A DNA stretch of 64,000 nt from Celeribacter marinus (GCF_001308265.1 NZ_CP012023.1:696932-760931); one strand, 5' to 3'; positions 6,261 through 17,070 are shown, counted from the stretch's first letter. Made by a program: numbers and translations. Notes: a model not told the origin generated them from the letters alone.

Positions 6261-8888
6261 TCAAACGGCACTGCCGTCTGCTTGGATACCCGGCGTTGGG
6301 TCTTTTTTGTCCCAATCCCGTTTGACACCGAGCCACAACAAGATGTTGGAGGCCACAAAGACCGACGACCACGTACCAACCACAATGCCGAGCGTCATGG
6401 CAAAGACGAAGCCACGGATCACATCGCCGCCCAAAACCAACAGCGCGATAAGCGCCACAAGTGTCGTGCCCGAGGTCATTACAGTGCGCGCCAATGTTTC
6501 GTTGATCGACATGTTGAGCACGCCCGACAGTTCAAGCTTTTTGTACTTGCGCAGGTTCTCACGCACACGGTCGAACACCACAACAGTATCGTTGAGCGAG
6601 TAGCCCACGATGGTAAGCAAGGCCGCAATAATGGTGAGATCAAACTGGATTTTAAAGATCGCGAAAATGCCGATTGTGATGGCAATATCGTGGACCAGCG
6701 CGACCACCGCACCAACGGCGAATTGCCATTCAAAGCGGAGCCAAATGTAGAACAGCACGGCCGCAATGGCGGCGACAACGGCGTAAATGGCGGTTTTGAT
6801 CAGCTCCCCCGAGACCTTTGGCCCGACCGATTCCACCGAGGGGAACGTGATGCTTTCGTCCACAACCTTGAGCGCGTCCTCAACCGTCTGGATCGTTTCT
6901 GGCGCGACCGATGACACGTCATCTTGAGCTTCGATGCGGATCATGGCCACGTGTTGATTTTCGGCAAAGTTTGGATCGAACACTTCGGTAATCGACACAT
7001 CACCAAACCCCAGTGGAGCAAGGGCGGCGCGGTAATCAGCGACATCCACCGCGGATTCCGATTGGGTGCGGATGGTTGTGCCACCTCTGAAATCAATGCC
7101 GAAATTCAAACCCATCATCAAGAACGAGACCAATGCAACAACAACCATGGCACCCGAAAACCCGAATGTGACTTTGGCGACCTTAAAGAAATCAACGGTC
7201 GTATCATCGCGCACGAGTTTCAAACCCTTGAGTGTCCAACCTTTGCGATTTTTGCGGCCATACCACATAACAACCATGGCGCGGGTCACAAAAATGGCGG
7301 TGAACACGGAGGTCATGATCCCGAGGGCAAGCGTGACCGCAAACCCTTTAACCGGACCAGACCCCATGATGAACAAGATCGCAGCGGTGATAAAGGTGGT
7401 GATGTTGGCGTCGATGATTGCCGAGAGCGCTTTTTCGTAGCCAAGTTCAATGGCGCGTCCGACCCCTTTGGCGGTTTTCAATTCCTCGCGGATGCGTTCG
7501 AACACCAACACGTTGGCATCCACGGCCATCCCGACCGTCAGCACGATCCCCGCAATACCGGGCAAGGTGAGCGTGGCCCCGATCATCGACAACAATCCGA
7601 ACAACAACCCAACGTTAATGATCAAGGCGATGTTGGCAAAGATGCCAAACAATCCGTATGACACGCCCATAAAGATCAACACAGCCCCAAAGGCCACCAT
7701 CGTGGCCAGTTTGCCCGCCTCGATGCTATCGGCCCCAAGTTCCGGACCAATTGTGCGTTCTTCAAGGAAATTGATCTTGGCAGGGAGCGCACCGGCACGC
7801 AGCAACACCGACAATTCCGTGCTTTCCTCGACCGAGAAATTGCCCGTGATCTGGCCAGAGCCGCCACGGATCGCCTCATTGATGCGCGGCGCGGAGATCA
7901 CTTCGTTATCAAGAACAATCGCAAACGGCGCGCCGACATTGGCAGCCGTGTAGTCGCCAAATTTGCGCGCGCCCGTTGGGTTAAAACGGAACGTCACTGC
8001 GGGGCGTCCGTTTTGGTCAAACGCGGGCTGGCTATCGGTCAACTCGTCGCCCGAGACCACGGGTGTCTCTTCGAGGATGTAGTAGACGCCCGCCTGATCG
8101 AGCGAAGGTGCTATGAAATTGCGCGCACCCGGCGCTTGGTCAGGATTCGAGGTCTGGCCCACCACAGGGTTGAACGTCAGTTTGGCCGTAGTGCCGATCA
8201 AGGATTTCAATTCAGAAGCCGAGCCGATACCAGGCACTTGGATCAAAATGCGATCCTCGCCTTGGCGTTGGATGGTTGGCTCGCGCGTGCCCACCTCATC
8301 CACACGGCGGCGGATAATTTCGAGCGACTGCTGCATGGTGCGGGTATCCGTGGCGGCCTTTTCGGCCTCCGACAACTCAACCGTAATCACATCATTATTG
8401 GCCGCGACCACGTAGTCCTTTTGGCCCGCTGCGGTCAGCGACACCACAGGAGAGGCCAATGCGCGCACGGCCGCCAGTGCCGTTTCCATGCCATCCGCTT
8501 GTGAAATACGCACACGCAACAATCCGTCAGGCGCATCAAGGCGGCGAATGGTGCCAACCGTGTCACGCTCGTCACGAAGGGCATCACGTACATCCGGCCA
8601 AAGGGTATCGACACGCGCCGCGTAGACTTCGCCCACCTCGACCTCACCGAGCAAATGTGCCCCGCCGCGAAGGTCAAGACCAAGGTTCACAAGGCCGGTT
8701 GGCAAATAAGAGGGCCATGCATCACGCGCGGCGGCGCGTTCCGACGTCTCCCCCGCACTTTCAATGGCTGCAACCGCATCATTGTGTCCCTCGACGCGTG
8801 CATAAAACGCATTGGGTAGCGCGGCATAAAGCCCAAGGGCGACAAGCCCCCAGATCACGATCTTTTTCCAACGCGAGATTTGCAGCAT
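6261..8888 (-). CDS. secDF: Protein translocase subunit SecDF (SecD and SecF in one chain)
   Basis: One uninterrupted 875-residue frame contains a whole SecD followed by a whole SecF. SecDF uses the proton gradient to pull proteins out of the SecYEG channel into the periplasm. The SecD half has an N-terminal membrane helix, the GLVNLGLDLRGG motif, a large periplasmic domain and a five-helix bundle with GIVLTVGMAVDANVLVFERIREE. The SecF half starts near residue 560 (VDFFKVAKVTFGF), has NFGIDFRGGTTIR, and a second bundle with TIVGYSLNDTVVVFDRVREN. The parts have the lengths of normal separate proteins (about 555 and 320). It lies downstream of yajC. Confidence 0.95.
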   Translation of the reverse strand: MLQISRWKKIVIWGLVALGLYAALPNAFYARVEGHNDAVAAIESAGETSERAAARDAWPSYLPTGLVNLGLDLRGGAHLLGEVEVGEVYAARVDTLWPDVRDALRDERDTVGTIRRLDAPDGLLRVRISQADGMETALAAVRALASPVVSLTAAGQKDYVVAANNDVITVELSEAEKAATDTRTMQQSLEIIRRRVDEVGTREPTIQRQGEDRILIQVPGIGSASELKSLIGTTAKLTFNPVVGQTSNPDQAPGARNFIAPSLDQAGVYYILEETPVVSGDELTDSQPAFDQNGRPAVTFRFNPTGARKFGDYTAANVGAPFAIVLDNEVISAPRINEAIRGGSGQITGNFSVEESTELSVLLRAGALPAKINFLEERTIGPELGADSIEAGKLATMVAFGAVLIFMGVSYGLFGIFANIALIINVGLLFGLLSMIGATLTLPGIAGIVLTVGMAVDANVLVFERIREELKTAKGVGRAIELGYEKALSAIIDANITTFITAAILFIMGSGPVKGFAVTLALGIMTSVFTAIFVTRAMVVMWYGRKNRKGWTLKGLKLVRDDTTVDFFKVAKVTFGFSGAMVVVALVSFLMMGLNFGIDFRGGTTIRTQSESAVDVADYRAALAPLGFGDVSITEVFDPNFAENQHVAMIRIEAQDDVSSVAPETIQTVEDALKVVDESITFPSVESVGPKVSGELIKTAIYAVVAAIAAVLFYIWLRFEWQFAVGAVVALVHDIAITIGIFAIFKIQFDLTIIAALLTIVGYSLNDTVVVFDRVRENLRKYKKLELSGVLNMSINETLARTVMTSGTTLVALIALLVLGGDVIRGFVFAMTLGIVVGTWSSVFVASNILLWLGVKRDWDKKDPTPGIQADGSAV

Positions 8889-8984
8889 GATGTCTTTGCC
8901 TGTCGGTTTGGGCCAAAGCCCGTTTTAGGGAGCACCCCAATGCGGGCGCGGTCATCGGATCACAGACGCTCTTATAAAGCGCGA

Positions 8985-9012
8985 AAGGCCCGCACCGGAT
9001 CGGGCGGGCCTT
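8985..9012 (-). terminator. GC-rich hairpin between yajC and secDF
   Basis: AAGGCCCGC at 8985-8993 pairs exactly with GCGGGCCTT at 9004-9012. In the direction of transcription (minus) there is only a short T run, so it is a weak or partial terminator that could lower secDF expression relative to yajC, or protect the yajC message. Confidence 0.5.
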
Positions 9013-9030
9013 GTTAGGGGGAGACCTGTC

Positions 9031-9354
9031 TTAGGACGCGGGCTCGGTCTTTGAAATCACGTTGGACAATGTGCCGCCCAGAACGCGGACCTTAACGCCA
9101 TCGGACACTTCGATGTCCAATGTGCCATCTTCGCGCACTTTGGTCACTTTGCCGTAGATACCACCGGCGGTCACAACTTCGTCGCCACGGCGCACGGCGG
9201 CAATCATCGCCTGATGGGCCTTCGCTTTTTTCTGCTGCGGGCGGATCATGAGGAAATACATGATCGCAAAAATCAGGATCAGCGGCGCGAATTGCATGAT
9301 CGGGTTAGCAGCAGCGCCACCGGCGGCTTGTGCATAGGCGGGGGTTACGAACAT
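9031..9354 (-). CDS. yajC: Preprotein translocase subunit YajC
   Basis: YajC is a small single-helix partner of SecDF. From the ATG at 9354 (AAGGAC upstream) the protein has 107 residues: a short periplasmic N-terminus with AYAQAAGG, one membrane helix (LILIFAIMYFLMI), the signature RPQQKKAKAHQ and a cytoplasmic domain with GDEVVTAGGIYGKV. A longer frame to 9399 exists but lacks a ribosome site. It heads the yajC-secDF string and is divergent from serS. Confidence 0.94.
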   Translation of the reverse strand: MFVTPAYAQAAGGAAANPIMQFAPLILIFAIMYFLMIRPQQKKAKAHQAMIAAVRRGDEVVTAGGIYGKVTKVREDGTLDIEVSDGVKVRVLGGTLSNVISKTEPAS

Positions 9355-9602
9355 CTGGTCGTCCTTTTTGTTTAAGTCGCAGGAGGACACGCCCCCCATA
9401 AGTCGCCGCGCACCCTATCTGTGGCCTGTGGGCTTGGCAAGAAACCCAACCGTCTTTTTAACGGCTTTGTGCGCAGGCCTGTCGGAGCGCAAGTCTCCTC
9501 CATTTAGGAACGCAAAGGGCGCACGACAATCCCCCCGTTGATCACGCCCCCCGCCTGAGGCATAAGCGGGCCAACATATTCCACCCAAGAGGACATTCTC
9601 CG

Positions 9603-10898
9603 ATGCACGACATTAAGGCCATTCGCGAAAACCCTGACGCTTTTGACGCCGCACTGGCCCGCCGTGGGCTGTCTGGCATGTCCGGTGAGGTTCTTGCCCT
9701 CGACGGGTCGCGCCGCGCCAAAATCGGGGCCGCCGAAGACGCCAAAGCCGAGCAGAACCGCGCCTCCAAAGAGGTCGGTGCCGCCAAAGCCAAAGGCGAC
9801 GAGGCCGAGTTCGAACGCCTACGCGCCCTTGTGGCCGAGAAAAAGGCCGAGATTGCCCGCCTGACGGATGAGGCTAAGGCCGATGACGCCAAACTGACCG
9901 ACATGCTGGCGCGCATCCCCAACCTGCCCGCCGACGATGTGCCACACGGCGCTGATGAGGCCGACAACGTTGAGATCAAACGTTGGGGCGATGTGCCGTC
10001 TTATGACTTTGCCGCCAAAGAGCATTTCGAATTGGCCAGCGTTGCGGCCTCGATGGATTTCGCCACGGGGGCCAAAATTTCGGGCGCGCGCTTTGTGATG
10101 CTTAAGGGGGCCGTGGCCCGCATCCACCGCGCCCTGTCGCAATTCATGCTCGATACCCATGTCGACGAAAACGGCCTCACCGAGATCAACACCCCCGTTC
10201 TGGTCCGTGACGAAGCCATGTATGGCACTGATAAGTTGCCCAAATTTGGTGATGACAGCTACCAGACCACCAACGGATGGTGGCTCATCCCGACCTCCGA
10301 AGTCCCGCTTACCTATTCCGTGGCGGGTGAGACCCTGGATGAGGCCGCTTTGCCGATCCGCCTCACATCGCATTCGCTGTGCTTTCGCTCCGAAGCGGGC
10401 AGCGCAGGGCGCGACACCTCGGGCATGCTGCGTCAACACCAGTTCGAAAAGGTCGAAATGGTCTCGATCACGCATCCTGACGCCTCAGATGACGAACAAA
10501 AACGCATGCTCGGCTGCGCCGAAGGGATCCTTGAAAAACTCGGCGTGCCCTACCGGACCGTTGAATTGTGCACCGGCGACATCGGCTTTGGCGCGCGGCG
10601 CACCTTTGACATCGAGGCATGGTTGCCCGGTCAAAACGCCTACCGCGAAATCTCGTCCGTCTCGACAACGGGCGCATTCCAAGCACGCCGCATGAACGCA
10701 CGGTTCAAACCCGCTGATGGCGGCAAACCGCAATTTGTGCATACCTTGAACGGGTCAGGCCTCGCCGTAGGCCGTTGCCTCATCGCCGTACTGGAGAATG
10801 GTCAACAGGCGGACGGATCGGTCACATTGCCTGCCGTTCTGGCCCCCTATTTGGGCGGCAAATTGACCCTCAACGTCGACGGTGCGCTCACCGCGTAA
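9603..10898 (+). CDS. serS: Serine-tRNA ligase
   Basis: This 431-residue class II aminoacyl-tRNA synthetase charges tRNA-Ser and tRNA-Sec. Residues 1-105 form the long antiparallel coiled-coil arm that grips the tRNA variable arm. The catalytic core has TSEVPLTYS, motif 2 ([21 protein letters not shown]) and motif 3 ([10 protein letters not shown]). Length and motifs are normal. The upstream 248-base divergent region with yajC should hold both promoters; I saw no distinctive site in it. A perfect terminator follows. Confidence 0.97.
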   Translation: MHDIKAIRENPDAFDAALARRGLSGMSGEVLALDGSRRAKIGAAEDAKAEQNRASKEVGAAKAKGDEAEFERLRALVAEKKAEIARLTDEAKADDAKLTDMLARIPNLPADDVPHGADEADNVEIKRWGDVPSYDFAAKEHFELASVAASMDFATGAKISGARFVMLKGAVARIHRALSQFMLDTHVDENGLTEINTPVLVRDEAMYGTDKLPKFGDDSYQTTNGWWLIPTSEVPLTYSVAGETLDEAALPIRLTSHSLCFRSEAGSAGRDTSGMLRQHQFEKVEMVSITHPDASDDEQKRMLGCAEGILEKLGVPYRTVELCTGDIGFGARRTFDIEAWLPGQNAYREISSVSTTGAFQARRMNARFKPADGGKPQFVHTLNGSGLAVGRCLIAVLENGQQADGSVTLPAVLAPYLGGKLTLNVDGALTA

Positions 10899-10939
10899 TC
10901 ATTCTAAAGATCGTCGACACCTCAGTGCCGCAAATCAAG

Positions 10940-10967
10940 AAAGGCCACCCGATCGGGTGGCCTTTTA
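10940..10967. terminator. Terminator between serS and uvrA
   Basis: AAAGGCCACCC and GGGTGGCCTTT form a perfect 11-bp stem with a GATC loop, followed by TTTT on the plus side and preceded by A residues. It can serve both convergent genes. Confidence 0.9.
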
Positions 10968-10986
10968 CGTGGATCAAATCTCACAC

Positions 10987-13869
10987 TTACTTTGTTGCTT
11001 TAGCCTTGCTTAGCATCGCTTTGAGGTAGCGCCCCGTATGGCTGGCCGCAACTTCGGCCACTTGTTCAGGTGTGCCTGTGGCCACGATTTCGCCGCCGCC
11101 ATCACCGCCTTCAGGTCCGATATCTATGACGTGATCGGCGGTCTTGATCACATCAAGGTTGTGTTCAATCACGATCATCGAATTGCCCTGATCGACCAAC
11201 TCGTGCAGCACTTCGAGAAGCTTTTTCACGTCTTCGAAGTGCAAACCCGTTGTTGGCTCATCGAGAATATAAAGCGTGCGGCCCGTCGAGCGTCTGGCCA
11301 ACTCTTTGGACAGTTTGACGCGCTGCGCCTCACCGCCTGACAGGGTCGTCGCCTGTTGTCCGACCTTGATATAACCAAGGCCCACGCGCATCAGCGCATC
11401 CATCTTTTCGCGAATGCTTGGCACTGCCTTAAAGAAGGTTTGCGCATCCTCAACCGTCATATCAAGAACGTCCGCTATGCTTTTGCCTTTAAAGCGAATT
11501 TCTAAGGTTTCTCGATTGTACCGCGCCCCTTTGCACGTCTCACATTCGACGTAGACATCGGGCAAAAAGTGCATCTCGATCTTGATCACGCCATCGCCCT
11601 GACAGGCCTCACACCGCCCGCCTTTGACGTTGAAACTAAAGCGCCCCGGTTTGTAACCGCGCGCTTTGGATTCGGGCAGTCCCGCGAACCAATCGCGGAT
11701 CGGCGTGAACGCGCCGGTATAAGTCGCAGGGTTGGAGCGCGGGGTGCGCCCGATGGCGCGTTGATCGATGTCGATCACCTTATCGAGGTGCTCCAAACCT
11801 TTGATGGTTTCGCACGGCGCAGGCGTCTGGCGCGCCCCGTTCAGGCGCATTGACGCGGTCTTGAACAGGGTCTCAATGGTAAGTGTTGATTTGCCGCCAC
11901 CCGACACCCCAGAAACACATACGAATTGTCCCAACGGGAACTCCGCAGTGACGTTTTTTAGGTTGTTGCCCGTGGCGTTTACCACTTTGATCTTCTTTTT
12001 ATTGCCCTTGCGCCGCTTGGCGGGAATGGCAATTTCACGCGCGCCCGTCAGGTACTGACCTGTCAAAGACGCAGGGTCCGCCTCGATTTCCTCCGGCGTG
12101 CCTTTGGCCACGATTTGGCCGCCGTGAACACCGGCCCCCGGACCGAGGTCAAACACGTAATCCGCCTCACGGATCATATCCTCGTCATGCTCGACCACGA
12201 TCACCGTGTTGCCCTGATCGCGCAGGTTTTTGAGTGTCCCGATCAGGCGATCGTTGTCGCGTTGGTGCAAGCCGATGGATGGCTCATCGAGCACATAAAG
12301 CACGCCCTGTAGCCCCGAACCGATTTGGCTCGCCAAACGAATACGCTGACTTTCGCCGCCCGATAGCGTGCCCGCATTGCGGCTCATCGTCAGGTATTCA
12401 AGGCCAACGTTGTTGAGAAAGCCAAGTCGTTCACGGATCTCTTTGACAATGGCGCGCGCAATATCTTGTTTTTGACGCGTCATTTGATCCATCACGCCGT
12501 CAATCCACGAATAGGCCTCGCGGATCGACATGTTGACCACTTGACCCACATGCAACAACTGATCGGGTGTGCCGCCGTGAGGTCCGATTTTGACGGCCAA
12601 AGCCTCCTCACGAAGGCGGTAGCCACCACAGGCCCCGCACGCACGGTTGTTTTGGTAACGCTCGAACTCTTCGCGGACCCAATTGCTATCGGTTTCGCGG
12701 TAGCGGCGTTCCATGTTCGGCACCACGCCCTCAAAACTACGGGTGACCTCGTAGACGCGGCCGCCCTCGTCATACCGAAACGGAATTTCCTCCGTCCCCG
12801 AGCCGTACAAAAACACCTGTTGGACATGCGCAGGCAGATCTTTCCATGGGGTTTTGGCATCAAATTCGTAATGCTTTGCAAGGGCTTCGATGGTTTGTAG
12901 GAAAAACGGCGTTTTACCTTTGCGCCACGGTGCGATAGCGCCATCGGCCACCTTTAGCGCCGCATCAGGCACCACCAGACGCTCGTCGAAAAACAACTCC
13001 ATGCCCAGACCGTCACAGGTCGGACACGCCCCAAACGGCGCGTTGAACGAGAACAGCCGTGGCTCGATTTCGGGAATGGTAAAGCCGCTGACAGGACAGG
13101 CGAAATTTTCTGAAAACGTAATGCGTTCCGGCTCTGCGTCATCCTTTGGCGCGGTTTCCAAAATTGCAATCCCGTCCGCAAGATCAAGTGCGGTGCGCAA
13201 GCTGTCGGCCAACCGCGTCTCCAACCCGTCACGCACCACCAAACGGTCGACTACAACGTCAATGTTGTGGCGAAATTTCTTATCGAGTGTGGGTGGCTCG
13301 TCCAGTTCGTAGAACTCACCGTCGACCTTGACCCGCTGAAAGCCTTGCTTGCGCAGCTCTAGGAATTCCTTGCGGTATTCGCCTTTTCGGTCGCGCACAA
13401 TCGGGGCCAACAAAAAGCCGCGCGTGCCCTCCTCCATCGCCATGATGATATCCACCATGTCTTGGACCTGTTGCGCCTCGATCGGCTCACCTGTGGCGGG
13501 CGAATACGGCGTGCCTGCGCGCGCAAACAGCAGACGCATGTAGTCATAGATTTCTGTAACCGTCCCCACCGTTGAACGTGGGTTTTTCGACGTGGTTTTT
13601 TGTTCAATCGAGATCGCGGGGCTGAGGCCCGAAATGTGATCGACGTCAGGTTTCCCCATCATATCAAGGAACTGACGCGCATAGGCGCTCAAGCTCTCGA
13701 CATATCGACGCTGACCCTCGGCGTAGATCGTATCAAACGCGAGCGAGGATTTACCCGACCCCGACAGACCGGTGATCACAACCAATTGGTCGCGCGGAAT
13801 ATCCACATTGATGTTTTTGAGATTGTGCTCGCGCGCGCCGCGTACTTCGATTGATTTTAGATCGGCCAT
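10987..13869 (-). CDS. uvrA: Excinuclease ABC subunit A
   Basis: UvrA scans DNA for bulky lesions and loads UvrB in nucleotide excision repair. From the ATG at 13869 (GGGTAGGGCAG upstream) it has 960 residues and two ABC ATPase modules. The first has Walker [10 protein letters not shown] near residues 34-42, the second [10 protein letters not shown] near 655. Zinc-finger cysteine pairs appear in CPTC, CGAC and in CEAC with CETC; signature motifs are [13 protein letters not shown] and [14 protein letters not shown] LexA operator overlaps its predicted promoter (13952-13983), so it should be SOS-induced. Confidence 0.97.
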   Translation of the reverse strand: MADLKSIEVRGAREHNLKNINVDIPRDQLVVITGLSGSGKSSLAFDTIYAEGQRRYVESLSAYARQFLDMMGKPDVDHISGLSPAISIEQKTTSKNPRSTVGTVTEIYDYMRLLFARAGTPYSPATGEPIEAQQVQDMVDIIMAMEEGTRGFLLAPIVRDRKGEYRKEFLELRKQGFQRVKVDGEFYELDEPPTLDKKFRHNIDVVVDRLVVRDGLETRLADSLRTALDLADGIAILETAPKDDAEPERITFSENFACPVSGFTIPEIEPRLFSFNAPFGACPTCDGLGMELFFDERLVVPDAALKVADGAIAPWRKGKTPFFLQTIEALAKHYEFDAKTPWKDLPAHVQQVFLYGSGTEEIPFRYDEGGRVYEVTRSFEGVVPNMERRYRETDSNWVREEFERYQNNRACGACGGYRLREEALAVKIGPHGGTPDQLLHVGQVVNMSIREAYSWIDGVMDQMTRQKQDIARAIVKEIRERLGFLNNVGLEYLTMSRNAGTLSGGESQRIRLASQIGSGLQGVLYVLDEPSIGLHQRDNDRLIGTLKNLRDQGNTVIVVEHDEDMIREADYVFDLGPGAGVHGGQIVAKGTPEEIEADPASLTGQYLTGAREIAIPAKRRKGNKKKIKVVNATGNNLKNVTAEFPLGQFVCVSGVSGGGKSTLTIETLFKTASMRLNGARQTPAPCETIKGLEHLDKVIDIDQRAIGRTPRSNPATYTGAFTPIRDWFAGLPESKARGYKPGRFSFNVKGGRCEACQGDGVIKIEMHFLPDVYVECETCKGARYNRETLEIRFKGKSIADVLDMTVEDAQTFFKAVPSIREKMDALMRVGLGYIKVGQQATTLSGGEAQRVKLSKELARRSTGRTLYILDEPTTGLHFEDVKKLLEVLHELVDQGNSMIVIEHNLDVIKTADHVIDIGPEGGDGGGEIVATGTPEQVAEVAASHTGRYLKAMLSKAKATK

Positions 13870-13951
13870 CTGCCCTACCCTTGGAATGTCCACGCCTCGC
13901 CGGCTCTGTCATATCTAGTCGGTTGGCGCGCACCTTCCAACCCAAAAAGAA

Positions 13952-13983
13952 GAACGAAATATGAACACATGCCCTTTGTTCAA
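13952..13983 (-). promoter_or_regulatory. LexA operator and promoter of uvrA
   Basis: On the minus strand the box reads GTTCATATTTCGTTC, an exact GTTC-N7-GTTC alphaproteobacterial SOS box (plus-strand 13952-13966). A -35-like TTGAAC (13978-13983) lies 16 bases before a -10-like TATTTC (13956-13961), which falls inside the box, so LexA would block RNA polymerase directly. Confidence 0.75.
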
Positions 13984-14120
13984 CTTTTTTACACATAACT
14001 ACCGCAATGCGCCCCTCTCAGTGCGCATACGCCAAGGTTTGGTGATTTCATCACAGACCCGCGCGCCCAAAGCCCATATTTTAGCGTCAAATAACGCATG
14101 AATAATCAAAGGAATCATCC

Positions 14121-14477
14121 ATGTTTGGATTGTTAAAAGGCAAAACGCGGATCGCTGTCTCGGACGTCGTTTCAGGCTTGGACGCGGGGACGCTCGTGTT
14201 GGTCGACGTGCGCGATGCGGGCGAATTGCGTGGATCGGGCAAAGCAAAAGGGGCGATAAATGTCCCCATGATTGACTTGCAAATGAAGGCCAATCCGTCC
14301 TCGCCGGAATGCTTGCCCGCGTTCAAACAGGGCAAACACATCGTGGTCTATTGCGCCTCTGGGGCGCGCTCGGCGGGTGCAAAACGGATGCTAGGGCAAT
14401 TTGGCCACGACCATGTCGACAACTTGGGCGGCTTGTATGATTGGGTGCAGGCGGGCGGAGAACTCGAACAGGTTTAA
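14121..14477 (+). CDS. Rhodanese-like domain protein
   Basis: A single 118-residue rhodanese domain. The catalytic cysteine lies in the loop VVYCASGARS, and the fold markers LVDVRDAGEL, GAINVPMIDL and LGGLYDW are in order. Such proteins carry sulfur as a cysteine persulfide, but the physiological partner cannot be deduced here. There is no signal peptide; the N-terminal FGLLKGK looks cytoplasmic. It stands alone between uvrA (divergent) and a LysR gene (convergent, sharing a terminator). Confidence 0.88.
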   Translation: MFGLLKGKTRIAVSDVVSGLDAGTLVLVDVRDAGELRGSGKAKGAINVPMIDLQMKANPSSPECLPAFKQGKHIVVYCASGARSAGAKRMLGQFGHDHVDNLGGLYDWVQAGGELEQV

Positions 14478-14494
14478 CGCGCATATCTCTCACA

Positions 14495-14533
14495 AAAAAG
14501 CACGCCATGGTAACCTTCATGGCGTGTTTTTTA
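14495..14533. terminator. Bidirectional terminator between rhodanese and LysR genes
   Basis: CACGCCATG (14501-14509) pairs with CATGGCGTG (14518-14526), with six A residues before and seven T residues after, so it works in both directions. Confidence 0.9.
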
Positions 14534-14543
14534 AATCATCGCG

Positions 14544-15518
14544 TTATTCGGCGGGCTCAGTCACACTTGTGGTTGTTCCTTCGAATTTTGCCCCATCCGC
14601 TCGCATTGAATTGCCTGCGATGTCACCATCCGGCCCCATGTATAGACGTCGCCGCGCGGAAAACCGACCAGCGATAAAGCGCATAAATTCGGTAACGCGG
14701 GGCACGTGGCGCAGGTCGGGATGGGTCAAAACCCAAATCGGCACGTGGTCCGTCAAGGCCACATTTGGCACGCGGACCAAGGCCGGATCAGGATCGCCCA
14801 GAAAATGCGAACAGCGCACGATTCCAACACCTTGGCGGGCGAGCGACAGCGCGGACACCATATCATCAGTGTGAAACGCCACGCGGCAAGACGGCAAATC
14901 GGCAAACAGCGTTGAGGGGCAAATCTGTGCGCTCGGGGTAAAGGAAATGTAGGGCAACCGCGTCTCGACATCACGCCCCGCAAGCACATCAGCATAGCGT
15001 TCCACATACGCAGGCGAGGCAAACCACCCTGCACGTTGCGCGGTCATCATCCGTCCCCAAAGGCTCTCTTCGGGGGTGCGGGTCACACGAATGGCCACGT
15101 CCGCTTCGCGCCGATGCAGGTTCAACACCTCGGTCGCACCCAAAATGGAAATGTCGATACCGGGGTGCAACTCTTTGAATTCTTTGAGATCAGAGGCGAA
15201 ATGATCATCCGCGAGCAACGGCGGGATGGTGATTTTCAACTCGCCTTGTTCGTTCTCATCGCGTGAGGCCAACGCCATATCGAGCGCAACCATACGCGCC
15301 TCGACCTCTTCGGCGTGGGCGATTGCCACCTGACCCGCTTCGGTCGGTTGCAAGCCAGATGCGAGACGGGTGAAAAACCGCACCCCCGCAACCTCCTCGG
15401 CCTTGGCCAACTGGCGCGACACCGTGGCGTGATTGACGCCCAACACACGCGCAGCACCGGACAAGCCACCCTCACGGGCGACAGCGAGTATATATCTAAG
15501 AGAATCCCAATCAGTCAT
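14544..15518 (-). CDS. LysR-family transcriptional regulator
   Basis: A 324-residue regulator with an N-terminal winged helix-turn-helix (residues 4-62, containing GGLSGAARVLGVNHATVSRQLAKAE) and a C-terminal effector-binding domain with the usual periplasmic-binding-protein fold. The start DWDSLRYILAVAREGGLSGAARVLGVNH is like the branch of regulators that often act on an adjacent gene. The last 30 residues are a polar tail. No obvious target is next to it; the divergent neighbour lpd is separated by a terminator and is on the same strand. Effector and regulon are unknown. Confidence 0.88.
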   Translation of the reverse strand: MTDWDSLRYILAVAREGGLSGAARVLGVNHATVSRQLAKAEEVAGVRFFTRLASGLQPTEAGQVAIAHAEEVEARMVALDMALASRDENEQGELKITIPPLLADDHFASDLKEFKELHPGIDISILGATEVLNLHRREADVAIRVTRTPEESLWGRMMTAQRAGWFASPAYVERYADVLAGRDVETRLPYISFTPSAQICPSTLFADLPSCRVAFHTDDMVSALSLARQGVGIVRCSHFLGDPDPALVRVPNVALTDHVPIWVLTHPDLRHVPRVTEFMRFIAGRFSARRRLYMGPDGDIAGNSMRADGAKFEGTTTSVTEPAE

Positions 15519-15610
15519 TAGAGCACGCTAGCATATGAGCACAAACGCACAAGGGGGCGCGCCCACCTTTGCGTTTTTAGCACCCTGATGCCCCCTTGTC
15601 TGTCGATAGC

Positions 15611-15637
15611 AAAAAGCCCCACCAATGGCGGGGCTTT
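15611..15637 (-). terminator. Terminator of lpd
   Basis: On the minus strand an AAAGCCCCGCC / GGTGGGGCTTT stem is followed by five T residues. It lies 25 bases after the lpd stop. Confidence 0.85.
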
Positions 15638-15661
15638 CGCGTATCTAAACCTATGGCGTCC

Positions 15662-17056
15662 TTAAATGTGGATCGCGCGATCATAGGCGGCAAGGACGGA
15701 TTCATGCATCATTTCCGACATCGTCGGATGTGGGAAAACCGTGTGCATGAGATCTTCTTCGGTGGTCTCAAGGGTCTTTCCGATCACAAACCCCTGAATC
15801 ATTTCGGTGACTTCCGCGCCGATCATATGCGCGCCCAACAGCTCGCCAGTTTTGGCGTCAAAGATGGTCTTGACCAAGCCCTCACCCTCGCCCATCGCCA
15901 CCGCTTTGCCGTTGCCGATAAAGGGGAATTTGCCAACTTTGAGCGTATAACCCGCAGCCTTGGCTTTTTCTTCGGTCAAGCCAACTGAGGCCACTTGCGG
16001 ATGGCAATAGGTACAGCCTGCAATCGTGTTCGGCTTGATCGGGTGCGGCTTTTGGCCTGCGATCAATTCAGCCACCATAACACCCTCGTGGGAGGCTTTG
16101 TGGGCAAGCCATGGCGCGCCCGCGATATCGCCAATCGCGAAGACACCGTCCACACCTGTGCGACAATACTCATCGGTCACGACATGAGTGCGGTCGATGG
16201 TGACGCCCAAGTCCTCAAGCCCCAGACCCTCGCAGTTGCCCACGATACCAACCGCAGAGATGACCGTGTCGAACTCTTGCGTTGTGGTGCCGTTGGCATC
16301 CTCAAAATGCGCAACAACCTTACCGTTGCCACGATCCAACTTTTTCACAGTCGTCTTTTCGAGAATGGTAAGACCCTGTTTTACAAACTGCTTTTTCGCA
16401 AAGGCCGAGATGTCTTTGTCCTCTACGGGCAAGACACGGTCCATCACCTCGACCACGGTGGTGTCCGCGCCGAATGTGTTAAAGAAGCTTGCAAACTCAA
16501 TGCCAATGGCGCCCGATCCAATCACCAGCAATTTCTTTGGCATCCGCTTGGGGACAAGCGCATGGCGGTATGTCCACACCAGATCACCGTCGGCCTCAAG
16601 GCCGGGCAATTCACGGGCACGTGCGCCCGTGGCCACGATGATGTTCTTGGCCAAAAGCGTCTCTTCGCCTTTGTCGGTTTTGACAACAACCTTGCCCTTT
16701 GCGGCGATGTGCGCCTCACCCATGATGGATGTGACTTTATTCTTTTTGAACAGGGACTTGATGCCGCCGTTCATTTGTTTGGCCACACCGCGCGAGCGTT
16801 TCACGATCGCGTCGAGGTCAAAGGAAAATGTGTCAGCGGACAAGCCGAACTCTTTGGCCCGTTCCATGTTGTGATAAACTTCCGCAGAGCGCAGCAGTGC
16901 TTTGGTCGGGATACAGCCCCAGTTCAGGCAGATGCCCCCAAGGTTCTCACGCTCGACACAGGCGACATTGAGGCCCAATTGAGCTGCACGAATAGCGGCC
17001 ACGTAGCCGCCGGGGCCGGCACCGATTACAACGATGTCGAAGGTTTGGTCTGCCAT
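15662..17056 (-). CDS. lpdA: Dihydrolipoyl dehydrogenase (E3)
   Basis: This 464-residue flavoenzyme reoxidises dihydrolipoamide in 2-oxoacid dehydrogenase or glycine cleavage complexes. It has the FAD-binding start VVIGAGPGGYVAAIRAAQLG, the redox disulfide GGICLNWGCIPTK, an NAD-binding GSGAIGIEFASFF and the C-terminal dimer motif FPHPTMSEMMHE with the catalytic His-Glu pair. The Trp and Thr around the disulfide (NWGCIPTK, not NVGCIPSK) are typical of one alphaproteobacterial branch. GGGAGG precedes the ATG. It is alone, with no E1/E2 genes nearby, and has a palindrome in its leader (17071-17104). Confidence 0.95.
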   Translation of the reverse strand: MADQTFDIVVIGAGPGGYVAAIRAAQLGLNVACVERENLGGICLNWGCIPTKALLRSAEVYHNMERAKEFGLSADTFSFDLDAIVKRSRGVAKQMNGGIKSLFKKNKVTSIMGEAHIAAKGKVVVKTDKGEETLLAKNIIVATGARARELPGLEADGDLVWTYRHALVPKRMPKKLLVIGSGAIGIEFASFFNTFGADTTVVEVMDRVLPVEDKDISAFAKKQFVKQGLTILEKTTVKKLDRGNGKVVAHFEDANGTTTQEFDTVISAVGIVGNCEGLGLEDLGVTIDRTHVVTDEYCRTGVDGVFAIGDIAGAPWLAHKASHEGVMVAELIAGQKPHPIKPNTIAGCTYCHPQVASVGLTEEKAKAAGYTLKVGKFPFIGNGKAVAMGEGEGLVKTIFDAKTGELLGAHMIGAEVTEMIQGFVIGKTLETTEEDLMHTVFPHPTMSEMMHESVLAAYDRAIHI

Positions 17057-17070
17057 GAGGTCCTCCCAGA

